Shown here in pieces: positions 1-6,519 of a stretch of 11,224 nt of DNA (position 1 is its first letter; the number at the start of each line of letters is the position of its first letter). The notes beneath the pieces were generated by a model. The model was not told the origin of the DNA and made no database searches. It worked only from the letters and a program-made list of their open reading frames with translations. Both the position numbers and the translations under genes were made by a program. This DNA is from Acidimicrobiia bacterium (GTDB lineage: Bacteria > Actinomycetota > Acidimicrobiia > Acidimicrobiales > Ilumatobacteraceae), in the NCBI GenBank assembly GCA_030425785.1, contig JAUHYJ010000060.1, positions 1 to 11,224 on the forward strand, in the 5' to 3' direction.

Positions 1-1111
1 CGGCCTCGGCGAGCACGCCACCGGCGAGTTCGGTGTCGCCGGCGCCGTCCGCCAAGACGGCCTCGGCCTGGACTCGGATCGCGGCGATCGGCGACCTCAG
101 CTCGTGCGACGCGTCGGAGACGAACTGCCGCCGTCGTTCGTCCTCGCGCTGCATGCGCTCGAGCATCGTGTTCATCTCGACCGCGAGCTCGGAGATCTCG
201 TCGTCGCCGCGCGGGACCGGCACGCGCTCGTGCAGCGTCGACGAGCGGATGCGGCGAGTCTGTTCCGTGATCGCCCCGACGGGACGCAGCGAGCGACCCG
301 CGAGGATCCACGTGGCACCGCCCGCCAGCAGCACGACGATCGGTAGCCCGATCCAGAGCACGTGGCGGACCCGCTGGACGCTCTGGTCGATGCCGTCGAT
401 GCTTGCCGTGACGATCGTCGGCAGGCCGTCGACGACGCGGGTCTCGACGACGAGATCGTCGACGCTCGGACGCTCGGCGAACTCGGACTCGATCTCGTCG
501 ACGAGCTGTTCGGTGATCGAGCCGCCGGCGTCGAACGGCAGCTGGCCGTCGATCTGCAGGTCGAACAGCTCGCTGACGTCGGCGAAGAAGTCCTCGACGA
601 CGTTGTCGAGGTCACCGCGATCGTCGAGGAAGTTCTCGAAGATCGACACCCACTCGTCGCCGGTGGCGTACTCGCCTGCCAGCCGATCGAGCCGATCCCA
701 CGACACGACCGGTCGCGGGAGCTCCTGGCCGGACCGGTAGATCTGCACGCGTATCGATCCGTCGTCGGCGACGATGGCGACGATTCCGTCGCCCGCGAGG
801 ACGTTGAGGTCGCGCTCGTCGGAATAGGCGCGCATCCGTTCGAGCGCCCCGACCTCGTCGAGTCGTTGCGTCACGTTCGCGATGCCGGGCGCCATGATCG
901 CCGTCAGCTCCGAGGGCCCGAGCGGGCCGGGGTCGATCGAGTCGATCGAGTCCGCCCGCAGCCGGGCCTCGACGTCACGCTGCGCGTCGAGGCGGTCGGC
1001 GATGAGGGTCCGCTCGACGATGTTCGGGGCGACCAACGCCGCGGCGAGCGCGACACCCCCGACGAGCACCGACACGGCCAGCGTGAGGCGGGCGCGGACG
1101 GTGCGGATCAT
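1..1111 (-). CDS. Sensor histidine kinase, HAMP type (C-terminus cut by window edge)
   Basis: This is a membrane sensor kinase that should autophosphorylate on His and pass the phosphate to the response regulator encoded just upstream. About 370 codons are visible. A first membrane segment lies near residues 8-30 (LTLAVSVLVGGVALAAALVA). A ~215-residue extracytoplasmic region rich in Asp and Glu follows, then a second membrane segment near 248-271 (WIGLPIVVLLAGGATWILAG). A HAMP domain begins with SLRPVGAI and contains DDEISELAVEMNTMLERM. The H-box is SHELRSPIAAIRVQAEAV, with the phospho-acceptor at about His336. The N, G1 and G2 boxes of the ATPase domain lie outside the window, so activity cannot be judged. 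The ATG at 1111 overlaps the regulator stop codon as ATGA, which fits translational coupling. The sensor region resembles no ligand-binding fold I recognise, so the stimulus is unknown; its acidity and that of the neighbouring secreted protein make a cation or envelope signal conceivable. Confidence 0.93.
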   Translation of the reverse strand, partial: MIRTVRARLTLAVSVLVGGVALAAALVAPNIVERTLIADRLDAQRDVEARLRADSIDSIDPGPLGPSELTAIMAPGIANVTQRLDEVGALERMRAYSDERDLNVLAGDGIVAIVADDGSIRVQIYRSGQELPRPVVSWDRLDRLAGEYATGDEWVSIFENFLDDRGDLDNVVEDFFADVSELFDLQIDGQLPFDAGGSITEQLVDEIESEFAERPSVDDLVVETRVVDGLPTIVTASIDGIDQSVQRVRHVLWIGLPIVVLLAGGATWILAGRSLRPVGAITEQTRRIRSSTLHERVPVPRGDDEISELAVEMNTMLERMQREDERRRQFVSDASHELRSPIAAIRVQAEAVLADGAGDTELAGGVLAEA

Positions 1112-1812
1112 CCGTCGGCCCCGTCGCTCGTCGATTCGGTCGTCGTGTCTGGCCTGCCGTCGACCTGGTAGCCGACGTGACGCACGGTGCGGATGACGTC
1201 GCGTCCGAGCTTGCGGCGGAGGTAGCCGACGTAGACCTCGGCGATGTTGGGGTCACCTGCGAAGTCGTAGCCCCAGACGGCGTCGATCAGACCCTGCTTG
1301 GACACGACGTCGGGGGCGTGCCGCGTGAGGTGTTCGAGCACGGCGAACTCACGCGGGGTGAGGGTGGTCGGCTCGCCGTCGCGCCAGGTGGCCGACAGCT
1401 GGCCGCGGTCGAGGCGCAGTTCACCGACCTCGAGCGCGTCGACACTGGTCGCCGGGCCCCGCCGCAGCAGCGCCCGGATCCGGGCCAGCAGCACGACGAG
1501 CGAGAACGGTTTGCGGAGGTAGTCGTCGGCGCCCGTGTCGAGTGCCTCGGCCTCGTCGTACTCGCCGTCCTTGGCGGTGAGCATCAGGATCGGCGTCGTG
1601 TTGCCCTCGGCGCGCAGGTCGCGGCAGACGGCGAAGCCGTTGCGCCCCGGCAGCATGATGTCGAGGATGATCGCGGCGTAGTCGACCTGTCCGGCCTGCC
1701 ACATGGCGTCGTTGCCGTCGTGCACGATGTCGACGTCGAACCCCTCGGCGCGCAGCGCGCGGGCGATCGAGGTGGCGAGGCGGACCTCGTCGTCGACGAC
1801 GAGCAGGCGCAT
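1108..1812 (-). CDS. OmpR/PhoB-family response regulator
   Basis: This is a DNA-binding response regulator of about 234 residues, the usual family length. It opens with MRLLVVDDE, which gives the acidic pair at Asp7/Asp8. The phospho-acceptor is Asp51 in IILDIMLPG, the switch Thr is Thr79 in LMLTAKDG, and the conserved Lys is Lys101 in LRKPF. The C-terminal winged helix contains LTPREFAVLEHL, the recognition-helix region NIAEVYVGYLRRKLG, and the wing RTVRHVGYQV. An in-frame GTG lies six bases upstream at 1818. I prefer ATG 1812 because it gives the canonical N-terminus and because a -10-like CACACT ends exactly 6 nt before it. The histidine kinase follows with a 4-bp overlap. Paired CTCAG boxes just upstream suggest that this regulator controls its own operon and the divergent gene. 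Family assignment is secure; the regulon is inferred. Confidence 0.96.
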   Translation of the reverse strand: MRLLVVDDEVRLATSIARALRAEGFDVDIVHDGNDAMWQAGQVDYAAIILDIMLPGRNGFAVCRDLRAEGNTTPILMLTAKDGEYDEAEALDTGADDYLRKPFSLVVLLARIRALLRRGPATSVDALEVGELRLDRGQLSATWRDGEPTTLTPREFAVLEHLTRHAPDVVSKQGLIDAVWGYDFAGDPNIAEVYVGYLRRKLGRDVIRTVRHVGYQVDGRPDTTTESTSDGADG

Positions 1813-1818
1813 CCCCAC

Positions 1819-1850
1819 AGTGTGCCGCCCGTTCCTGAGGATGCGCTGAG
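1819..1850 (-). promoter_or_regulatory. Promoter of the two-component operon with tandem CTCAG boxes
   Basis: On the minus strand, two CTCAG half-sites lie at 1850-1846 and 1839-1835, an 11-bp period that fits the tandem binding of OmpR-type dimers. They fall about -38 to -23 from the proposed start and so cover the -35 position. A -10-like CACACT occupies 1824-1819 and is followed by six bases (GTGGGG) and then ATG 1812, so transcription would begin at the start codon. There is no clear -35 hexamer, as expected for an activator-dependent promoter. Motif geometry is seen directly; binding by the adjacent regulator is inferred. Confidence 0.5.
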
Positions 1851-1875
1851 ATGATCGTCGGAGTGCCGGCGCGGT

Positions 1876-1908
1876 TTCAGCGTCGTCTCAGCGGCGCTCC
1901 GGCATGCT
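1876..1908 (+). promoter_or_regulatory. Promoter of the acidic protein gene with tandem response-regulator boxes
   Basis: Two direct-repeat units begin at 1875 (TTTCAGCGTCG) and 1886 (TCTCAGCGGCG). They are 11 bp apart and match at 9 of 11 positions. The cores lie at 1876-1880 and 1887-1891. A -10-like CATGCT at 1903-1908 is followed by seven bases and then ATG 1916, so the boxes again sit at the -35 position. The arrangement mirrors the opposite-strand boxes at 1835-1850, which suggests one regulator activates both divergent units. Binding is inferred. Confidence 0.5.
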
Positions 1909-1915
1909 GGTGCCC

Positions 1916-2815
1916 ATGAACCCGTTCGATGCCCCTCCCCACACGCCCGCCGTGTCGTTCGAACCTCCGGTCGATCCGCCCACCCCCCGGCGCGGTCGGA
2001 CGGTGGCGATCGTCCTCGGCACCGCCGGCGTGATCGGGGCGGGCATCGTCGGCGTCAGCGCGCTGGCGTCGGCCGACGACCCCGAGCTCACCGACGTGGC
2101 CGCGGTCGACCAGGTCGCCGCCGATGAGGAGCCGACCGACGACACGATCGATGACGGTGACCAGCCCGACGACACGACCGACGACACGACGACCGACGGC
2201 GAGCTCCGGATCCAGGTCGGCGACGGCGAGCCGATCGTCATCGACATGGGCGAGCTCGGCGACGACTGGGGCGCGCTCCAGGAGTGCCTCGACCTGCCGA
2301 TGCTCGACCTGCTGCCGCCCGAGATCATGAACGAGGACGGCGAGTTGTCGGGCGAGGTCGGGCCGATGCTCGACGAGCTGTTCGGCGAGTTCTCGATGTT
2401 CGACGACGGGATGCTCGACGAGATGTTGAACGGCCTGTTCGACGACGAGCAGCTCCAGGCCTGGCTCGACGAACTCGAGGCGACCGACTGGGCGGACATC
2501 GACGGGTTGGACGGCGAGCTCGTCGACGGCGACTGGCTCGAGGCCATCGACCTCGGTGATCAGGTCACGGTGCTGGGCGAGGACGGGCTCACCGTGATCG
2601 ACCTCGGCGACGGTGATGCGACCGTCACGATCGAGCGCGACGGCGAGACGGGCGAGCTGACGATCACGACCGACGGCACGGCGGCCGAGCACGAGCTCGG
2701 TCAGTGGTTCGAAGGGCTCGACGAGCTCCCGGCGCTGCCCGAGGGCGAGTGGTCGTTCCCCGAGGGGTCGCCGCTCGATCGCCTGGCCGAGTGCGGCGTC
2801 GATCTCGACGAGTGA
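1916..2815 (+). CDS. Acidic membrane-anchored extracytoplasmic protein, unknown function
   Basis: I recognise no family. The 299-residue product has a short Pro-rich N-terminus (residues 1-24), a PRRGR basic stop, and one hydrophobic segment at about 29-51 (TVAIVLGTAGVIGAGIVGV). A low-complexity Asp/Thr linker follows (about 54-97, with DDTTDD units), then an outward-facing domain. The domain is exceptionally rich in Asp and Glu. It alternates short beta-like stretches (ELRIQVGDGEPIVIDMGEL; VTVLGEDGLTVIDLGDG; ATVTIERDGETGELTITTDG) with acidic helices (MLDELFGEF, MLDEMLNGLFDDEQLQAWLDELE). Only two cysteines are present, Cys124 and Cys293, near the two ends of the domain, so a closing disulfide is plausible. 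An upstream in-frame ATG at 1904 overlaps the proposed -10, so 1916 is preferred. Its divergent position beside a two-component operon with mirrored regulator boxes suggests it is a target of, or an accessory to, that system. Calcium or other cation binding is possible but not shown. Confidence 0.85.
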   Translation: MNPFDAPPHTPAVSFEPPVDPPTPRRGRTVAIVLGTAGVIGAGIVGVSALASADDPELTDVAAVDQVAADEEPTDDTIDDGDQPDDTTDDTTTDGELRIQVGDGEPIVIDMGELGDDWGALQECLDLPMLDLLPPEIMNEDGELSGEVGPMLDELFGEFSMFDDGMLDEMLNGLFDDEQLQAWLDELEATDWADIDGLDGELVDGDWLEAIDLGDQVTVLGEDGLTVIDLGDGDATVTIERDGETGELTITTDGTAAEHELGQWFEGLDELPALPEGEWSFPEGSPLDRLAECGVDLDE

Positions 2816-2824
2816 GACGAGGCC

Positions 2825-2840
2825 GGTGTCGGCCGGCACC
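2825..2840 (+). terminator. Possible weak hairpin after the acidic protein gene
   Basis: GGTGTC (2825-2830) can pair with GGCACC (2835-2840) across a GGCC loop. This gives a 6-bp stem with one G-U pair, ten bases after the stop codon. There is no T-tract, so intrinsic termination is doubtful. It lies just before the next promoter, where termination would make sense. Confidence 0.25.
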
Positions 2841-2841
2841 C

Positions 2842-2871
2842 TTGATATGTGACTGAAAGGTCACATATGAT
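2842..2871 (+). promoter_or_regulatory. Sigma-70-like promoter of the ArsR-SRPBCC operon
   Basis: TTGATA at 2842-2847 matches the -35 consensus at 5 of 6 positions. TATGAT at 2866-2871 matches the -10 consensus at 5 of 6, and the spacer is 18 bp. The predicted +1 is 2878, the G of the GTG start codon, so the mRNA would be leaderless. This is the best promoter in the window, as expected for a gene that is held off by a repressor rather than activated. Confidence 0.72.
2845..2868. promoter_or_regulatory. ArsR-type operator: perfect 9-bp inverted repeat
   Basis: ATATGTGAC (2845-2853) and GTCACATAT (2860-2868) are exact reverse complements separated by the six bases TGAAAG. The repeat covers the spacer and runs into both promoter hexamers, so a bound dimer would block RNA polymerase. 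It stands immediately upstream of an ArsR-type regulator, so negative autoregulation is the natural reading. The symmetry is seen; the bound protein is inferred. Confidence 0.75.
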
Positions 2872-2877
2872 GGAGCG

Positions 2878-3201
2878 GTGCCCGACCCGCTCGAACCCGT
2901 CTTCAAGGCGCTCGCCGACGAGCACCGGCGCGCCGTGCTCGACGCGTTGTTCGAGCGTGACGGGCAGACCCTCACCGAGCTGTGTGAGGTCGCGCCCGAC
3001 ATGACCCGCTACGGGGTCATGAAGCACCTCCGGGTGCTCGAGGATGCGCACCTCGTCGTCACCGAACGCGACGGTCGCTCGAAGCGGCACTTCCTCAACC
3101 CGGTGCCCATCCGCGAGGTGCACGATCGCTGGATCGCGCGCTACGCCGAACCACACGTCGCGCGGCTCATCGAGCTGCGCGACCGCGTCGAAGGAGCCTG
3201 A
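2878..3201 (+). CDS. ArsR-family winged-helix transcriptional repressor
   Basis: This is a 107-residue DNA-binding protein, the normal length for ArsR-type regulators of the kind paired with SRPBCC proteins. The opening PLEPVFKALADEHRRAVLDALFERDGQTLTELC gives the first helices. The recognition region is at about 39-53 (MTRYGVMKHLRVLEDA), followed by the wing (LVVTERDGRSKRHFLNPVPI) and a C-terminal dimerisation helix. No CxCxxC-type metal site is present; the only cysteine is Cys36, so metal sensing in the manner of classical ArsR is unlikely. It starts with GTG at the predicted transcription start and needs no Shine-Dalgarno sequence. The SRPBCC gene begins two bases after the stop codon. It most likely represses this operon through the palindrome at 2845-2868; the inducer is unknown. 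Confidence 0.93.
   Translation: MPDPLEPVFKALADEHRRAVLDALFERDGQTLTELCEVAPDMTRYGVMKHLRVLEDAHLVVTERDGRSKRHFLNPVPIREVHDRWIARYAEPHVARLIELRDRVEGA
3191..3196 (+). promoter_or_regulatory. Ribosome binding site that sets the SRPBCC start
   Basis: AAGGAG lies six bases before ATG 3203, inside the last codons of the ArsR gene. The open frame extends upstream through the ArsR gene, so this site is what fixes the true start. It also shows that this genome uses Shine-Dalgarno initiation for genes inside operons. Confidence 0.8.
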
Positions 3202-3202
3202 C

Positions 3203-4147
3203 ATGGCCGCCACCGTCCACGTGTACGAGATCTTCATCCAGGCGCCGCCCGAACGGGTGTGGGCGGCACTGACCGACGCCGACGACACCGAGCGCTACTT
3301 CTTCCAGACCCGGATCGAGTCGTCGTTCCGGCCCGGCGACCCGGTGCGCTACGTGATGGCCGACGACGTCGACGCGATCGAGGGCGTGATCGAGACCTTC
3401 GATCCGCCGCGTCGGCTCGTCTACACGTGGCGGGTCCTGTACGACGCCGAGTTGGCCGCGGAACCGCCGGGTCGGGTCGAATGGACGCTCACGCCGGCCG
3501 ACGAGGACGCGACCGTCACCCGCGTCACGCTGCGCCACGGCGATCTCGCGCTCAGCCCGAAGACCTGGGAGCACGTGCGGCTCGGCTGGGTGCAGGTGAT
3601 CGACTCGCTGAAGACGCTGCTCGAGACCGGCGAGCCCCTGCCCGCGTTCGCGACGCCGCCGACCTCGTCCGACTCGGCCGAGATCGAGGGCAACTGGCAT
3701 CGCGCCCAGGCGGTGACGGCGAACAACTCGGTCTGGGAGTACCTCGACGGGCGCGAGCACAGCCCCGACGAGTCCGACGAGCTGCTGCACCGGGCGTATG
3801 CCGCGGCCTATCACTGGAACCGGGCGACGGGGTCGACGGCGATCAACCGGGCGCGTGCCTCGTGGTTGCTGGCGCGGGCGCACGCGACGCTCGGTCACGG
3901 CGACGTGGCGTTGCATCACGCCGTGCAGTGCGAGCGGTCGACCGAGCTCGCCGGCGACGAGGCAGCCGACTTCGACCACGCCTACGTCTACGAGGCCCGG
4001 GCCCGAGCGCTCGCGTGCCTCGGTCGAATCGACGAGGCGAGAGAGCTCCGGCGGCGTGCCGCCGCCGTCACGATCGCCGACGACCAGGACCGCTCGATCT
4101 TCGAGGGCGATCTCGCCGCCGAGCCCTGGTACGGCATGGGTTCCTGA
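3203..4147 (+). CDS. SRPBCC (AHSA1-like) protein fused to a helical TPR-like domain
   Basis: The 314-residue product has two domains. Residues 1-148 form a START/SRPBCC fold of the AHSA1 type: VYEIFIQAPPERVWAALTD at the start, FRPGDPVRY, ETFDPPRRLVYTW, then a long closing helix WEHVRLGWVQVIDSLKTLLE. This fold encloses a hydrophobic ligand cavity; the ligand is unknown. After a Pro/Ser linker (about 148-160), residues 165-290 are helical and repeat-like (NNSVWEYLDGREHSPDESDE, LLHRAYAAAYHWNRA, ARASWLLARAHATLGHGDVAL, YEARARALACLGRIDEA). I recall similar helical domains as separate actinobacterial proteins, so this looks like a fusion. Most AHSA1 partners of ArsR repressors end near 150-160 residues, so this one is about twice the usual length. 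It follows the repressor in one operon. The helical half may provide a protein-binding surface, which is inference. Confidence 0.9.
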   Translation: MAATVHVYEIFIQAPPERVWAALTDADDTERYFFQTRIESSFRPGDPVRYVMADDVDAIEGVIETFDPPRRLVYTWRVLYDAELAAEPPGRVEWTLTPADEDATVTRVTLRHGDLALSPKTWEHVRLGWVQVIDSLKTLLETGEPLPAFATPPTSSDSAEIEGNWHRAQAVTANNSVWEYLDGREHSPDESDELLHRAYAAAYHWNRATGSTAINRARASWLLARAHATLGHGDVALHHAVQCERSTELAGDEAADFDHAYVYEARARALACLGRIDEARELRRRAAAVTIADDQDRSIFEGDLAAEPWYGMGS

Positions 4148-4192
4148 CGTCCCCGACAGCTCGCTGTTGCCGCCCTGCTACCGACCCGTGCG

Positions 4193-4198
4193 CACGCT
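4193..4198 (+). promoter_or_regulatory. -10-like hexamer before the PD40 protein gene
   Basis: CACGCT ends exactly six bases before ATG 4205, and no Shine-Dalgarno sequence is visible. The extended GCACG(A/C)T form is shared with the starts at 7457 and 8969. No -35 at good spacing was found. The 57-bp gap at 4148-4204 holds nothing else I can name. Confidence 0.4.
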
Positions 4199-4204
4199 CT
4201 GGCG

Positions 4205-6493
4205 ATGCGCCGTCGAAGCGGACTCTGTCGATCGGTCATCGCAGCCCTGGCTGTCGCGAGCGCGGCGATCGCCGTGGTCGGATCGCCACCCAGCACCGGG
4301 GCTGCTGCGACCAACGGCGACGAGTGCGTCGTCGTCGGGAACGAGACGTACTCGTCGGGGGTACGCGACCGCTCATCGGTCCGCACCGTCAGTGGCGCCG
4401 CACTCACCACGGTGCCGTACGCCCAGGCGATCTCCGCCACGACGGGCCGCGTGGCGTGGGCGGAGTTCTCCGAAACGGTCTCGTCGTCGACCCAGATCAT
4501 GACGAGCGCCATCGACGGCTCGGACCGGCGGGTCGTCATCGACTACGGCGTCGATCCCGACGACCACGACTGGACGTCGGAGTTGGTGTTCTCCCCGACG
4601 GGCGAGCACCTCGCCTGGCTCGAGGACGACCCGACGGGGAAGGACCCGTGGCTCAAGGTCGCCGACGTCGACGGAACCTCCGTGCTCGACACCTTCCCGA
4701 TCGAGGTGCGGCCCGACGGCTTCGACTTCTCGCCCGACGGGACGCAGATCGCCTACATCGAGGCCAACGGCGTGTTCGACGGCTACGACATCTGGGTCGC
4801 GCCGACCGACGGCTCGGCACCTCCGACCAAGATCGTCGATCACGTCCAGAGCGACGCGAGCCTCCCGCCGTACTTCCCGCCCAAGTCGGTGCGGAACATC
4901 GAGTGGTCACCCGACGGTACCCAGCTCGCGATCAGTGGCCGCGACGGGATCAGCAGCGCCCTCAAGACGGCCGCGTGGCCCGAGATCTACGTCCTCGATG
5001 CCGATGGATCGAATCTGCGCGAGGTCGCCGTCGAGCCGGGGGAGCAGGAGGCCGCCAAGTCGACGCCGGTCTGGTCGCCCGACGGCAAGCGCCTCGTGTA
5101 CACGCACGCCTACAACCAGGACTCGCGGCTCGCCATCGTCGACCTCGCGACCGACGCCGTCACGTACATCGCCGGCACGCAGGGGTACTCCATCGACGCG
5201 CAGGGTGCCGATGTCGAGTGGTCGGCGGCGACCGACCACATCGTGTTCCAGGGGTTCGATCAGCAAGCGCCGCTCGGGTCGCCCGGTCAGTTCGGCGTGC
5301 TCACCGTTCCTGCCGGTGGCGGCACCGTCACCAACATCTGGGAAACCGACTCGCAGGAGCCCTTCGACGGGCCGTTCATCGGGCTGGTGCCCTGCGACAT
5401 CGCCCCGCCGCCGTCGTTCAACGGTGAGGTGCCCGAGCGCATCCTCGACACCCGCGAGGGATTGGGCGCGCCGCTCGCTCCGCTCGGCCCGCAGGGCAGC
5501 ATCGACCTCGACGTCCTCGGCGCGGGTCCGGTGCCGTCGAGCGGGGTCGAGGCGGTCGCCCTCAACGTGACGGTCACGAACACGACGGCGCCCAGCTTCC
5601 TCACCGTGTACCCGGCCGGGGTCGACCGACCGTTCGCGTCGAACCTCAATTGGGATCGCGGGGGCACGACCCGCCCGAACCTCGTCGTCGTCACGGTCGG
5701 CGACGGCGGCGCCGTCTCGCTCTACAACCAGTTCGGGTCGGCCGACGTGATCGCCGATGTCGTCGGCTGGTTCGGCGACGGCCCCGGCTACGTGGGGATC
5801 ACGCCCACGCGCCTGCTCGACACGCGTGAGAACCTCGGCGGCGCCGGGCCGGTGACCGATCGGCAGACCGTGTCACTGCAGGTACACGGTTCGACGGTGC
5901 CCACCAGTGCGACCGGGGTCATCATGAACACGACCGCAGCCGAGATCGTCGGCGCCGGGTACGTCACGGTCTATCCGGACGGTGCGCCCGAGCCGTTCGC
6001 GTCGAACCTCAACACGCTGCAGGGCAACACGTCGGCCAACCTCGTCGTGACCGGCATCCGCGACAGCGGCCGGGTCAACTTCCTGAACCGGACCCCCAGT
6101 GCCCAGCTGATCGCCGACGCGACCGGCTACTTCGAGTCCGGATCGGGGTACACCGGCATGACGCCGGTCCGCCTCCTCGACACGCGCATCGGTGCGTCGT
6201 TCGGGCCCGAGGAGTCGCGGGCGATCCCGATCGCCGGCGTCGAGCGCGGTGTGCCCGCCTCGGCCCGGGTGGCGATCGTCAACCTCACCGCCGTGGCGCC
6301 CACACAGGCAGGTTTCCTCACCGTGTACCCCTCCGGGACCGATCGACCGGTGGCGTCCAACGTCAACTTCCTGCCGGGCGACGTCATCCCGAACCTGGTG
6401 TTCGCGACCATCGGCACCGACGGGTCGATCGTCGTGTACAACTCGCACGGCGAGACCGACGTGCTCATCGACGTGGTCGGCTACTTCTCCTAG
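4205..6493 (+). CDS. Secreted PD40/TolB-type beta-propeller protein with three C-terminal repeats
   Basis: The 762-residue product starts with an export signal: MRRR, a hydrophobic core at 11-26, and probable cleavage near residue 33-35 (TGAAA). The propeller shows five WD40-like PD40 motifs: FSPTGEHLAWL (129), FSPDGTQIAYI (175), WSPDGTQLAIS (234), WSPDGKRLVYT (290) and a degenerate WSAATDHIVFQ (339). Cys41 and Cys397 flank the propeller and are the only cysteines in the mature protein, so they may form a disulfide that closes the ring. From about residue 410 come three repeats of ~120 residues (see the repeat entry). PD40 propellers usually bind proteins or peptides; no catalytic domain is present. 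A surface or secreted binding role is likely, and the target is unknown. The start is supported by the signal peptide and by the -10-like box six bases upstream. It is not obviously co-transcribed with either neighbour. Confidence 0.88.
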   Translation: MRRRSGLCRSVIAALAVASAAIAVVGSPPSTGAAATNGDECVVVGNETYSSGVRDRSSVRTVSGAALTTVPYAQAISATTGRVAWAEFSETVSSSTQIMTSAIDGSDRRVVIDYGVDPDDHDWTSELVFSPTGEHLAWLEDDPTGKDPWLKVADVDGTSVLDTFPIEVRPDGFDFSPDGTQIAYIEANGVFDGYDIWVAPTDGSAPPTKIVDHVQSDASLPPYFPPKSVRNIEWSPDGTQLAISGRDGISSALKTAAWPEIYVLDADGSNLREVAVEPGEQEAAKSTPVWSPDGKRLVYTHAYNQDSRLAIVDLATDAVTYIAGTQGYSIDAQGADVEWSAATDHIVFQGFDQQAPLGSPGQFGVLTVPAGGGTVTNIWETDSQEPFDGPFIGLVPCDIAPPPSFNGEVPERILDTREGLGAPLAPLGPQGSIDLDVLGAGPVPSSGVEAVALNVTVTNTTAPSFLTVYPAGVDRPFASNLNWDRGGTTRPNLVVVTVGDGGAVSLYNQFGSADVIADVVGWFGDGPGYVGITPTRLLDTRENLGGAGPVTDRQTVSLQVHGSTVPTSATGVIMNTTAAEIVGAGYVTVYPDGAPEPFASNLNTLQGNTSANLVVTGIRDSGRVNFLNRTPSAQLIADATGYFESGSGYTGMTPVRLLDTRIGASFGPEESRAIPIAGVERGVPASARVAIVNLTAVAPTQAGFLTVYPSGTDRPVASNVNFLPGDVIPNLVFATIGTDGSIVVYNSHGETDVLIDVVGYFS
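5429..6490 (+). repeat. Three tandem ~120-residue protein repeats (LDTR / TVYP / ASNLN type)
   Basis: Each unit begins with an LDTR motif, at residues 414, 538 and 658 of the PD40 protein, so the periods are 124 and 120 residues. Each then carries FLTVYPAG, YVTVYPDG or FLTVYPSG; PFASNLN, PFASNLN or PVASNVN; a PNLV or ANLV strand; and a closing strand of the IADVVGWF, IADATGYF or IDVVGYFS type. The last unit ends at the stop codon. Divergence between units shows an old duplication rather than a recent one. I recall such units at the C-termini of many large exported actinobacterial proteins, where surface display is a reasonable guess. Confidence 0.85.
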
Positions 6494-6506
6494 CCGGTCG
6501 TCCGGG

Positions 6507-6512
6507 TACGGT
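6507..6512 (+). promoter_or_regulatory. -10-like hexamer before the PNPOx-like gene
   Basis: TACGGT lies seven bases before GTG 6520, and no Shine-Dalgarno sequence is present. This favours the 6520 start over GTG 6511, which falls inside the hexamer. The gap after the PD40 gene is short, so read-through is also possible. Confidence 0.3.
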
Positions 6513-6519
6513 GCGCCAC

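Noticed and set aside
362..1171. A long plus-strand open frame opposite the histidine kinase.
   Set aside because: The minus-strand frame encodes a recognisable kinase with membrane segments, HAMP and H-box, so this is its shadow.
1813..1818. GTG 1818 as the start of the response regulator.
   Set aside because: ATG 1812 gives the canonical MRLLVVDDE start, and the -10-like box is exactly six bases before it.
1904..1915. ATG 1904 as the start of the acidic protein.
   Set aside because: It falls inside the proposed -10 element, has no Shine-Dalgarno sequence and would add only MLVP. ATG 1916 fits the spacing rule.
3259..5427. A 722-codon plus-strand open frame crossing from the SRPBCC gene into the PD40 gene.
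   Set aside because: It overlaps two genes with clear domains in other frames. Its translation is Arg-rich and resembles no protein family.
6511..6519. GTG 6511 as the start of the PNPOx-like protein.
   Set aside because: It overlaps the -10-like TACGGT and has no upstream signal. It cannot be fully excluded and would change only three residues.
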